Below are positions 43,962 through 51,779 of a DNA stretch of 64,000 nucleotides, piece after piece. The position numbers and the translations under genes were made by a program. Below the pieces are notes generated by a model. The model saw only the letters and a list, made by a program, of their open reading frames with translations. It made no database searches and was not told the origin of the DNA. This DNA comes from Curvibacter microcysteis (lineage in GTDB: Bacteria; Pseudomonadota; Gammaproteobacteria; Burkholderiales; Burkholderiaceae_C): assembly GCF_028649455.1 (NCBI RefSeq), contig NZ_JAQSIO010000001.1, forward strand, positions 930,001-994,000, written 5' to 3'. Position 1 is the stretch's first letter. Each line of letters begins with the position of its first letter.

Positions 43962-44603
43962 TCAGCGCAGGCCGTCCCATTGGCTGATGGCGTCGGCGGC
44001 CAGGCCGGCCACCCGGGCATGCACGCGGGGACCGGTGCTCATGGCCAGGATGAAGACGATCTCGTCGGGCAGCGGTGCGCCGGGCACGCGCACCTCGATG
44101 GCGTCAAAGTGGCTGCGCACATAACTGGCGTTGATGTGGGTCAGCGGCACGTCCAGTGCGGCGCCCGGGCCACCGACCTTCTTGGTCGAGGGCACGATGG
44201 ACAAGGCGTTGCCAGGTTGGCCCGTCTTGACCTCGGCAGCACCTTTTTTGTAGGCGTCGCGGTCGCCCTTCCAGCCCAGCAGTTCGCGCATGGCGTAGCC
44301 GCCGGGCACATGCCACAGCGCACCGTGTTCCAGTTCGCCGGCGGCGCCAATGATGGCGCCCTTGCCGTAGCCTTCGATGCGCTCGACGGGCACGTCCATG
44401 GCGGCGCGCAGGCGCTGTGCCATGTCGATGCCCACCGCCTGCAGCGCGTCCATCATGGGCAGGATGTCTTGCACATAGCGGCCAGCAAAGGGGTTGGTGA
44501 GCACGGCCCCAATGGCACCACGCTGGAGCGGCACGGCCGCCGGCGGCCCGAATTCGTGCCGGATTTCTTCAACATGGGTGAAAACGCGTCGGATGTCGAT
44601 CAT
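43962..44603 (-). CDS. DUF1185 (amino acid synthesis family) protein, copy 2
   Basis: Protein of 213 residues with the same conserved blocks as copy 1: NPFAGRY, YGKGAIIGAAGELEHG, VPSTKKVGGPGAALDVPLTH, YVRSHFDA and a final DGLR. It carries an insertion of about 15 residues (around GGYAMRELLGWKGDRDAYKK) absent from copy 1. The pair may form a hetero-oligomer or act on related intermediates. It begins 21 bases after the UPF0280 gene. Confidence 0.85.
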   Translation of the reverse strand: MIDIRRVFTHVEEIRHEFGPPAAVPLQRGAIGAVLTNPFAGRYVQDILPMMDALQAVGIDMAQRLRAAMDVPVERIEGYGKGAIIGAAGELEHGALWHVPGGYAMRELLGWKGDRDAYKKGAAEVKTGQPGNALSIVPSTKKVGGPGAALDVPLTHINASYVRSHFDAIEVRVPGAPLPDEIVFILAMSTGPRVHARVAGLAADAISQWDGLR

Positions 44604-44624
44604 GTCTGGTGCCTGTGCATTTCG

Positions 44625-45548
44625 TTAAGCAAATACTGAACCAACTTCATTTTTGAGCCATGGCGCCGGGCTATTTTCGGGCCTGCTGAGCGCGCCTGGG
44701 TGTTCGGTGCTGAGCACCTGCTGCTGGCAGCTCAGCAGGGCGAACCATACCAGCCCCGCAGCCCTCAATTCTTCCGCTTTTTTCAAGCCCCGGTGCAGGG
44801 CCTGGCGCAGCAGCGCCTCGGGCAGGGGAGGCACCGCCACCGTGACGGGAATCGACCCCAGGTCGCTGTCGTCGCGCAGCTCGCCGGCCGGGCGGCGCTC
44901 GATGCCGGGATGGTCCACATTGACGGCGTTGGCGATCACCGTGGCCGCCGCATCGGCCTGGGCCGCTGTGGCGGCCAGCACGGTGACGCTGTCGGCAATG
45001 CCCAGCGAGTGGCTGCGCCCGCGCCAGCCGCTGGTGGCCACCCCGCGCACCGGCCACTCGGCGGGCAGCTCGAACTGGCCATCGAGCTGCAGGCCTTGCC
45101 GCAGCTGCGGCAGGTCCAGCCGGGCCAGGTCGGCAAACAAGCCGATGCGGGCGCGCTGACCGGGTTGCAGGTGCAAGGCGATGTCGCCGCCGTTGTTGAC
45201 CCAGGCGCGGCGCACACCGGGCACGGCGTAAGCGGCCACGATCTCTTGCGCCACCGCGCCCGCCACCGCCGCCATGGGGGTAATGAATTGCTGCGGTGCA
45301 AACGGAAGGCAGGCCTGCCACATGCGGCGCGCCACCGGACCTTGCAGCGCACAGTGCGTGCCGACGGGCTGGCGCAGCGTGGGCAGCTCGGCCACCAGCT
45401 CGGGCAGCACCTGTTCAAAGCGCTGCCAGGCGCGCTCGTGCGCGGCCGCCAGCGCCGGGGCGTCGCCCTCGGCGCCGATCACCAGGTCGATGGGGCCGTG
45501 CTGAAAATGCCAGCGGGCGTCGGGCAGCAGGTGGCGGGTGGCGTGCAT
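44625..45548 (-). CDS. UPF0280 family protein, ApbE-like
   Basis: Protein of 307 residues of the UPF0280 family. ApbE-like features can be seen: a VNNGGDIALH segment, then GVATSGWRGRSHSLGIAD with the TSG and histidine positions of ApbE, and an SVTVLAATAAQADAAATV helix (ApbE: SVTV...ADA.AT). ApbE proteins attach FMN to target proteins. The gene lies 25 bases after the reductase gene at 45574, whose characterised relative carries covalent flavin, so a flavin-transfer or maturation role is attractive but unproven. No signal peptide is seen, unlike most ApbE lipoproteins. Confidence 0.78.
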   Translation of the reverse strand: MHATRHLLPDARWHFQHGPIDLVIGAEGDAPALAAAHERAWQRFEQVLPELVAELPTLRQPVGTHCALQGPVARRMWQACLPFAPQQFITPMAAVAGAVAQEIVAAYAVPGVRRAWVNNGGDIALHLQPGQRARIGLFADLARLDLPQLRQGLQLDGQFELPAEWPVRGVATSGWRGRSHSLGIADSVTVLAATAAQADAAATVIANAVNVDHPGIERRPAGELRDDSDLGSIPVTVAVPPLPEALLRQALHRGLKKAEELRAAGLVWFALLSCQQQVLSTEHPGALSRPENSPAPWLKNEVGSVFA

Positions 45549-45573
45549 GGGTGGGTGCGGTGGAGACGGTGGC

Positions 45574-47190
45574 TCAGCCCAGCAGCGGTGGCTGGCCCAG
45601 CGGCCACGGGTTGGCCTCGGGCAGGGTCAACCACTGCAGGGACTGCGGCGCGCCGTCGTTGTGCCAGGCGCCGCGCTGCAAGACCTCTTGCAAGCCACGG
45701 ATCTGGCCCATGTGCCCGCCCAGGGCCTCGTAATCACTGCGCCGCATGCTGAACTCGATGGGCGCCACGATGGCGGGCGTGGGCACGGTGCCAAAGCTGT
45801 TGTCGGGCATGCGCAGCACGTCGGCCATGACGGTGATGCCGCCACCTGGCCACACGTAGGCGGGCGCGCCCCCCACGGTGACATTGACCAGCGCTTGCTT
45901 GATGGAGCGCGTGAGCAGCACGGGGTTTTCAGTGACGCCCGCGCGCAGGCTGCCGCCCGCCCCCGCCAAGAACAGCACGGTGGACAGCGAGGGCTCGCAG
46001 TTCTCGCCGATGCGGTCGACGATGCGGCGCACTTCGGCCGGCATCTCGGTTTCGACCGGCTGCAACTGCGCGTCCAGCACGTACCAGCTGGCGTGTTCGC
46101 CGGTGGTGGACGTCATCAGCAAGCGCAGGCCGGGCCAGGCCACCACCGGGTCCCACGGGTCCAGGATGGACAAGGGCTCGGCAATGTCGGTGCCGCCCCA
46201 GCCATTGCCCGGGTTGGCCACCTGGAAGTAGCGGCCCGGCGTGGACTTGCGCCCGCGCATGGCAATCCCCGAAGGCTTCATGTCCAGGCAGCGCCCGGCC
46301 TGGTGCTCGGTCAGCACGCCGGTGATGTGGTCGTCCACCACCACCACCTCGTCCACCAGACCAAAGAACTGGCGCGCAAAAATGCCCACCGCGGCGGAGC
46401 CGCAGCCCACGCGCATGCGCTGCTCGGCCACGCCATTGACGATGGGGGCACGCCCCGCCTGGATGACGATCTGCGAGCCGCCGTCGATGGTGAACTCAAC
46501 CGCTTGCTTGTTGCCCAGGGCCTGCATCATCTCGGCGGTGATGCGCCCTTCTTTCTTGCTGCCGCCGGTGAGGTGGTGCACCCCCCCGAGCGACAGCATT
46601 TGCGAGCCGTACTCGGCCGTGGTGACGTGGCCCACCACCTCGCCCTTGCAGCGCACATTGGCCTGCTCGGCGCCCAGAAAGCGGTCGGTGTCGATCTTCA
46701 CCTTGAAGCTGCAGTAGCTGAAGATGCCCTCGGTGACCACCGTCACCATGTCCACCCCCTGCTGCTGAGAGCCGACAATGAAGGGCGCGGGTTTGTAGTC
46801 GGGGTAGGTGGTGGACGAGCCCACACCGGTGACAAACACCTGCTCGCTGTGCAGCAGGTCGCCGGACCAGGCTGGCATGGGGGCTGCCGTGTCGGATGCC
46901 GCCACCTCGGCGCTGCGCCCGGCAAAGGGGACCAGGGCTGCTTCACCGGCGTCCAGGCTGCGGCGCAAGACCACCACCGGATCCAGGCGAACCAGGGTGC
47001 CGCCATGGTTGGCGTAGCGGTCGCAGGCGCCGGCGCGGCCTTCGGAGATTTGGCACAACACGGGGCAGGCATTGCACTCGACCTTGGCGCTGTTCATGCG
47101 CTCATTGCGGGGCCGGGCCCGCTCCATCACCTGCGGCAAACCCGGGGCATCGAGTCCCGGCAATCCATCGGTCTTGGTGTGTTCAGTCAT
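45574..47190 (-). CDS. 6-hydroxynicotinate reductase-like flavo/iron-sulfur protein
   Basis: Protein of 538 residues, first gene of the operon. Residues 39-56 hold a cluster motif C-X2-C-X3-C-X9-C (CNACPVLC then GACDRY). Only five more cysteines follow (near 160, 181, 263, 301 and 398). It resembles proteins annotated as 6-hydroxynicotinate reductase, after the Eubacterium barkeri enzyme that reduces 6-hydroxynicotinate to 1,4,5,6-tetrahydro-6-oxonicotinate and contains covalent flavin, one [2Fe-2S] and two [4Fe-4S] clusters. Nine cysteines could not bind all of those, so this member has fewer clusters. The ATG at 47190 is preferred to a TTG nine codons upstream. The DDHITG segment near residue 290 only partly resembles the DXX(S/T)GAT flavinylation motif. 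Confidence 0.65.
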   Translation of the reverse strand: MTEHTKTDGLPGLDAPGLPQVMERARPRNERMNSAKVECNACPVLCQISEGRAGACDRYANHGGTLVRLDPVVVLRRSLDAGEAALVPFAGRSAEVAASDTAAPMPAWSGDLLHSEQVFVTGVGSSTTYPDYKPAPFIVGSQQQGVDMVTVVTEGIFSYCSFKVKIDTDRFLGAEQANVRCKGEVVGHVTTAEYGSQMLSLGGVHHLTGGSKKEGRITAEMMQALGNKQAVEFTIDGGSQIVIQAGRAPIVNGVAEQRMRVGCGSAAVGIFARQFFGLVDEVVVVDDHITGVLTEHQAGRCLDMKPSGIAMRGRKSTPGRYFQVANPGNGWGGTDIAEPLSILDPWDPVVAWPGLRLLMTSTTGEHASWYVLDAQLQPVETEMPAEVRRIVDRIGENCEPSLSTVLFLAGAGGSLRAGVTENPVLLTRSIKQALVNVTVGGAPAYVWPGGGITVMADVLRMPDNSFGTVPTPAIVAPIEFSMRRSDYEALGGHMGQIRGLQEVLQRGAWHNDGAPQSLQWLTLPEANPWPLGQPPLLG

Positions 47191-47564
47191 CTCTGAAGAT
47201 TGGTTTGTGGGGGCCAAAAGACAGCTTGTGCAGCCATTTCATTTTGTGTAGCATCCACTTAACAAAAATGTGGCGTTCACTACATTGGAGGTCAATGTAG
47301 CGCATTCACTGCAGCCCCGCAACGGTATTTTTCCGCTCCCAAAAAGGGGGCATCAGGAGCCCCGATTTGATGCACACCCCGCTCAGCGCCCCGCTTCGGT
47401 GCCCCCGGCCAGCCCACCCTGACAGCGCCCAAAAAAGAGGGCCATGCAACTTGCGGAACAATGGAGGGGCGTGAGCCAGTCGCCTGCCCGGCCAAAAAAT
47501 CGGAAAATCCCCCGCCCCAGCGCCCTGCCTTCACCCCTTTATTCAACTTTGTGACCTGAACACC
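47191..47564. other. 374-base divergent regulatory region between the reductase operon and fpr
   Basis: No gene is seen. It is less GC-rich than its surroundings at 47225-47300 and holds the inverted repeat at 47280-47300. Related TGTAGC/TGTGGC units occur at 47247, 47269 and 47296. On the minus strand a TTGACC (47294-47289) could serve as a -35 element overlapping the repeat, with a poor -10. The rest, near fpr, shows no clear signal beyond A-rich patches at 47494-47505. Confidence 0.7.
47280..47300. promoter_or_regulatory. candidate TetR operator upstream of the reductase operon
   Basis: CTACATTG-GAGGT-CAATGTAG, a perfect inverted repeat of eight-base arms. It lies about 90 bases upstream of the operon's first ATG and overlaps a possible -35 element. 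The nearest regulator is the TetR gene at 48429. Confidence 0.65.
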
Positions 47565-48338
47565 ATGAGTGCCTTTCTTGAAGAAACCGTGCTGTCCGTC
47601 CACCACTGGACTGACCGCCTCTTCTCCTTCACCACCACCCGCGACACTGCTTTGCGTTTCTCCAACGGCCACTTCACCATGATCGGCCTGCGCGTGAACG
47701 AGAAGCCGCTGCTGCGCGCCTACAGCATCGCCAGCGCCAACTACGAAGAACACCTCGAGTTCCTCAGCATCAAGGTGCCCGAAGGCCCGCTGACCTCGCG
47801 CCTGCAGCACATCCAGGTGGGTGACAAGATCGTGGTGGGCAAGAAGCCCACCGGCACCTTGCTGATCGACTACCTGCTGCCTGCCAAGCGCCTGTACATG
47901 CTGTCCACCGGCACCGGCCTGGCCCCGTTCATGAGCCTGATCCGCGACCCCGAGACCTACGAGAAGTTCGAAGAAGTCGTGCTGGTGCATGGCGTGCGCC
48001 AAGTCAATGAACTGGCCTACCACGACTACATCACCCAAGAACTGCCCCAGCACGAGTTCCTGGGCGAGATGGTCAGCCAGCAGCTCAAGTACTACCCCAC
48101 CGTGACCCGCGAGGCCTACAAGCACCAAGGCCGCGTGACCACCGTGATCGAAAACGGCCAACTGGCCGCCGACCTGGGCCTGCCCGCGCTGAACCCGGTC
48201 GAAGACCGCGTGATGATTTGCGGCAGCCCCGAGATGCTGCGCGACCTCAAGCACATGATGGAAGCGCGCGGCTTCAAAGAAGGCAACACCACCAAACCCG
48301 GCGACTTCGTGATCGAACGCGCCTTTGCCGACCAGTGA
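47565..48338 (+). CDS. fpr: ferredoxin-NADP+ reductase
   Basis: FAD-dependent reductase of 257 residues of the bacterial Fpr type. Visible are the FAD-binding RAYSIASA motif, the TGTLLIDYLLP segment, the NADP-binding STGTGLAPFMSLIRD, and the C-terminal CGSPEMLRDLKHMM. It exchanges electrons between NADPH and ferredoxin or flavodoxin in the cytoplasm. It often serves oxidative-stress and Fe-S functions, but its place between the reductase and the enamidase genes suggests it could feed the low-potential reductase. It ends at a strong terminator. Confidence 0.92.
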   Translation: MSAFLEETVLSVHHWTDRLFSFTTTRDTALRFSNGHFTMIGLRVNEKPLLRAYSIASANYEEHLEFLSIKVPEGPLTSRLQHIQVGDKIVVGKKPTGTLLIDYLLPAKRLYMLSTGTGLAPFMSLIRDPETYEKFEEVVLVHGVRQVNELAYHDYITQELPQHEFLGEMVSQQLKYYPTVTREAYKHQGRVTTVIENGQLAADLGLPALNPVEDRVMICGSPEMLRDLKHMMEARGFKEGNTTKPGDFVIERAFADQ

Positions 48339-48346
48339 ACGGCCCG

Positions 48347-48384
48347 GTGGGCCCCGCCACGGAGGCACGGGCCCACTTTTTTTT
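48347..48384 (+). terminator. Rho-independent terminator after fpr
   Basis: Eight-base stem GTGGGCCC/GGGCCCAC (48347-48354, 48369-48376) followed by eight T residues, starting eight bases after the fpr stop. It separates fpr from the tetR-enamidase unit. Confidence 0.9.
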
Positions 48385-48428
48385 GCAGCCGCTGCGGCGG
48401 CTGGCCCATCCCTTGCTCTGGATCCACC

Positions 48429-49181
48429 ATGTCTGCCACCCCCAGAAAGACCCGGACCGCAGCGAAGTCAAGCCCCCTGGCGCGCCGCCCGGGCGTGCGC
48501 GAGCAAGCGGCTCAAACCACCCGCGACAACATCTTGAAAGCGGCCATCAAGGTGTTTGCCCGCTATGGCTACGATGGGGGCAGCCTGGAGAAGATCTCCA
48601 AAGCGGCGAAGTCCTTCGACCGCATGATTTACTACTACTTCGGTAGCAAGGAAGGTCTCTACATCGAGGTCATCGAAGAAATCTACCGCCGCATGAACGA
48701 GGCCGAGGCCAAGCTTGATCTCGATCCCGATCAGCCGGTGGACGCTTTGCAGGCGGTGATCCGTTTTGTGGTCGGTTACTACCGGCGCAACCCCGAATTC
48801 GTCACCCTGCTCAACACCGAGAACCTGCACAAGGGCAAGCACATCGTCAAATCGGTGCGCGCCCGCGAGTACTCCTCGCCCGCGATCGAAGTGATCCGCC
48901 AACTGCTGGCCAGTGGCCAGGCCCAGGGCCTGTTCCGGCCCGACATGGCCGCGCGCGACCTGTACCTGCTGATCGCCGCCAACGGCTACTTCTACATGTC
49001 CAACCGGCACACGCTGTCGGCCTTTCTGGGCGAAGACCTGGAAGCCCCCGAGGCCCTGGCGCACTGGGAAGAATTCGTCATCGACACCGTGCTGCGCGCC
49101 GTGGCCCCGCACCCCCCGTTGGCCGCGCCCACCCCTGCGCGATCGCGTGCCAGCACCAGGCCACCAGCCGCCAGCGCCTGA
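48429..49181 (+). CDS. TetR-family transcriptional regulator
   Basis: Regulator of 250 residues. The N-terminal helix-turn-helix spans about residues 30-80 (DNILKAAIKVFARYGYDGGS, then YYYFGSKEGLYIEVI). A ligand-binding all-helical domain follows, and a Pro/Ala/Arg-rich tail of about 25 residues ends the protein. It lies 72 bases before the enamidase gene on the same strand, and opposite the reductase operon, so it probably controls both. The ligand may be nicotinate or 6-hydroxynicotinate. Confidence 0.87.
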   Translation: MSATPRKTRTAAKSSPLARRPGVREQAAQTTRDNILKAAIKVFARYGYDGGSLEKISKAAKSFDRMIYYYFGSKEGLYIEVIEEIYRRMNEAEAKLDLDPDQPVDALQAVIRFVVGYYRRNPEFVTLLNTENLHKGKHIVKSVRAREYSSPAIEVIRQLLASGQAQGLFRPDMAARDLYLLIAANGYFYMSNRHTLSAFLGEDLEAPEALAHWEEFVIDTVLRAVAPHPPLAAPTPARSRASTRPPAASA

Positions 49182-49253
49182 ACCCGACCCTTGCCTGACC
49201 CGCCGCCCCGCCGGGGTGGGGGTCTTCCGACCTCACCCCCACAGGAGCACACC

Positions 49254-50453
49254 ATGGCAGAACCCGCCGCCGGCGCCAAGTCCGGCAAAGTCGTCATCCA
49301 GAACATCGGCCTCTTGCTGTCAGGCGATCTCGATCACCCGATCCTCGACGCTGACACCGTGGTCGTGCATGACGGCCTGATCACGGCCGTGGGCCGCTAC
49401 AAGGACTGCGACACCGAGGGCGCGCAAACCGTCATCGACGCACGCCAGACCTGCGTGGCGCCAGGCCTGATCGACAGCCATGTGCACCCGGTGTTTGGCG
49501 ACTGGACCCCGCGGCAAAACCAGATCGGCTGGATCGACTCGACCATGAACGGTGGCGTGACCACCATGGTCTCGGCCGGCGAAGTGCACCTGCCTGGCCG
49601 CCCCAAGGACATCGTCGGTCTGAAGGCGCTGGCCATCACCGCGCAGCGCTCGTTTGACAACTTCCGCCCTGGCGGTGTGAAGGTGATCGCGGGCGCGCCG
49701 GTGATTGAAAAAGGCATGACCGAGCAGGACTTCAAAGACCTGGCCGACGCGGGCGTGACCTTGCTCGGCGAAGTGGGCCTGGGCTCGGTCAAGGCCGGCT
49801 ACGAAGCCCAGCAAATGGTGGCCTGGGCGCGGCAACACGGCATCCAGAGCACCATCCACACCGGCGGCCCCTCGATCCCGGGCTCGGGCCTGATCGACAA
49901 GGACGTGGTGCTGGAGGCCGATGCCGACGTGATCGGTCACATCAACGGCGGCCACACCTCCTTGCCCTGGAAGCATGTCTGCGAGCTGTGCGAGAAGTCC
50001 TCGCGCGCCATCGAACTGGTGCACAACGGCAATGAAAAAATCGCCATCCAGGCCGCGCGGGCCGCGATGGAACTGAAGTGTCCGCACCGCGTGATCCTGG
50101 GCACCGACGGGCCCGCCGGCTCGGGCGTGCAGCCCCTGGGCATGCTGCGCATGATTGCGCTGATTTCGAGCTTCGCCAACATCCCGGCCGAGCTGGTGTT
50201 CTGCTTTGCCACCGGCAACACGGCGCGCATCCGAAACCTGAACTGCGGACTGATCGAGGTGGGCCGGGCCGCTGACTTTGTCTTCATGGACCGGGCCCAG
50301 CACACCGCCGGCAAGACCTTGCTGGAGAGTGTCGAGCTCGGCGACATCCCAGGCATCGGCATGGTGATGATCGACGGCCTGGTGCGCTGTGGCCGCAGCC
50401 GCAACACGCCGCCGGCCACCGAGATCCCGGTGGTCCTCAGCGGCGCGCACTGA
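49254..50453 (+). CDS. enamidase (amidohydrolase family)
   Basis: Metal-dependent amidohydrolase of 399 residues resembling enamidase of the E. barkeri nicotinate pathway, which hydrolyses 1,4,5,6-tetrahydro-6-oxonicotinate to ammonia and 2-formylglutarate with an Fe-Zn centre. Metal ligands can be placed: H76 and H78 (DSHVHPVFGD), E173 (LGEVGLGS) in the bridging position, H202 (IHTGG), H229 (GHINGG) and D285 (GTDGPAGSG). The TPRQ, AGEVHLPGRP and NFRPGGVKV segments fit the enamidase subgroup rather than dihydroorotase or imidazolonepropionase. An AGGAG ribosome binding site precedes the ATG. Confidence 0.82.
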   Translation: MAEPAAGAKSGKVVIQNIGLLLSGDLDHPILDADTVVVHDGLITAVGRYKDCDTEGAQTVIDARQTCVAPGLIDSHVHPVFGDWTPRQNQIGWIDSTMNGGVTTMVSAGEVHLPGRPKDIVGLKALAITAQRSFDNFRPGGVKVIAGAPVIEKGMTEQDFKDLADAGVTLLGEVGLGSVKAGYEAQQMVAWARQHGIQSTIHTGGPSIPGSGLIDKDVVLEADADVIGHINGGHTSLPWKHVCELCEKSSRAIELVHNGNEKIAIQAARAAMELKCPHRVILGTDGPAGSGVQPLGMLRMIALISSFANIPAELVFCFATGNTARIRNLNCGLIEVGRAADFVFMDRAQHTAGKTLLESVELGDIPGIGMVMIDGLVRCGRSRNTPPATEIPVVLSGAH

Positions 50454-50569
50454 ACCCCGCTGAGGGGCAGGCAAGCGGGGCACGGCGCTATCGCCCAGGC
50501 GACGGCAGCCCTGGGCAGGGCTTCCTAGAATCGCGCAGCGCCCCACCTCTGCGGGCGCGGAGACCTGTC

Positions 50570-51706
50570 ATGCACGCCCCTGCCCTGCACCAGCTGCAAG
50601 CCCATTTGCAGCAGCTCATCGACCAAGGCCTGCTGCCCGGGGCGGTGGCCCTGATCCAGCAACGCGGGGACACCGTGCTGTTCGAGGCCCTGGGCGCGCA
50701 GCGCCCCAGCGGCCCCCCCATGGCGCGCGACACCTTGTTCCGCATCTACTCGATGACCAAGCCCATCGTGTCCTTGGCGGTGCTGAGGCTGATGGAACAA
50801 GGCCGGCTGCAACTGGCCGACCCCGTGTCGCGTTACGTTGCGAGCTTTGCCCAGCAGCAGGTGTGGACGCCGCAAGGCCTGGTCCCGGTGCAGCGCGACG
50901 CCACCCTGCACGACCTGCTGCGCCACACCGCCGGCCTGAGCTATGCCTGGGAGCCCGGCCCGGTGGCCGAGGCCTACCTCGGGGCGCGCATCGGCTCGCG
51001 CCGGCACAGCAATGAACAACTGGTGGCCGCCCTGGGCCCCCTGCCCTTGCAGCACCAGCCGGGCAGCACCTGGGAATACAGCCGTGCCACCGACGTGCTG
51101 GGCGCGGTGCTGGAGGTCGTCACTGGCCAAACCCTGGGCGAGGCGCTCAACACCCTGGTGCTGGGCCCGCTGGGCATGGACGACACCGGCTTTTGCGTGC
51201 CCGCCGGCCAGCAGCACCGCCTGGCCGAGCCTTTTGAGCGCGACCCGCAAACCGGCGCTCCCGTGCAACTGATCGATGTGAGCCAGCCGCCGGTGTTTGA
51301 GTCAGGCGGCGGGGGCCTGGTGTCCAGCGCCAGTGACTACGCGCGCTTTTTGCAACTGATGCTGGGCGGCGGCAGCCGCCACGAGCCCACCACTGGGCAG
51401 ACGCTGCGCTTGCTCAGCCCGGCCACCCTGCGCTTCATGACCACCGACCACCTGGGTCCACGCCCGGTGGCGGGCGACATCCTGGCACCCGGCCACGGCT
51501 TTGGTCTGGGCGTGGCGGTGCGCCGTGAAACCGGCCTGGCCGCGCGCCCAGGCTCGGCCGGCCAGTACAGCTGGAGCGGCCTGGGCGGTACGGTGTTCTT
51601 TGTCGATCCCGCCGAAGACCTGTTGGCCGTCTTGCTGACCCAGGCCCCGGGCCAGTTGCGCCACCTGATCGAGCTGTGGCCCGCCTTGGTCTACGCGGCG
51701 CTGTGA
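50570..51706 (+). CDS. serine hydrolase, beta-lactamase/esterase class C family
   Basis: Serine hydrolase of 378 residues with the penicillin-binding-protein-like fold. The nucleophile motif SXXK is in IYSMTKPIVS, the tyrosine of the YXX motif is in WEYSRATDVLG, and a third element lies in the C-terminal SGLGGTVFFVD. It has no signal peptide, so it is more likely a cytoplasmic EstB-like esterase than a secreted beta-lactamase. It follows the enamidase gene by 116 bases and may not belong to the pathway. Confidence 0.85.
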   Translation: MHAPALHQLQAHLQQLIDQGLLPGAVALIQQRGDTVLFEALGAQRPSGPPMARDTLFRIYSMTKPIVSLAVLRLMEQGRLQLADPVSRYVASFAQQQVWTPQGLVPVQRDATLHDLLRHTAGLSYAWEPGPVAEAYLGARIGSRRHSNEQLVAALGPLPLQHQPGSTWEYSRATDVLGAVLEVVTGQTLGEALNTLVLGPLGMDDTGFCVPAGQQHRLAEPFERDPQTGAPVQLIDVSQPPVFESGGGGLVSSASDYARFLQLMLGGGSRHEPTTGQTLRLLSPATLRFMTTDHLGPRPVAGDILAPGHGFGLGVAVRRETGLAARPGSAGQYSWSGLGGTVFFVDPAEDLLAVLLTQAPGQLRHLIELWPALVYAAL

Positions 51707-51779
51707 AGCACACGCCGCCGCGCTGAGCCCCCCTCACACGCAGCACACGGCGCCCCGGGTCAGGCTTGAACACGCCTGC

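Noticed and set aside
45574-47190. Exact ApbE flavinylation motif in the reductase-like protein
   Set aside because: Only DDHITGVL was found, lacking the Ala and final Ser/Thr in the right places; not listed as a site.
47191-47217. TTG start nine codons upstream for the reductase-like gene
   Set aside because: No clear ribosome binding site, and the ATG at 47190 gives a normal start.
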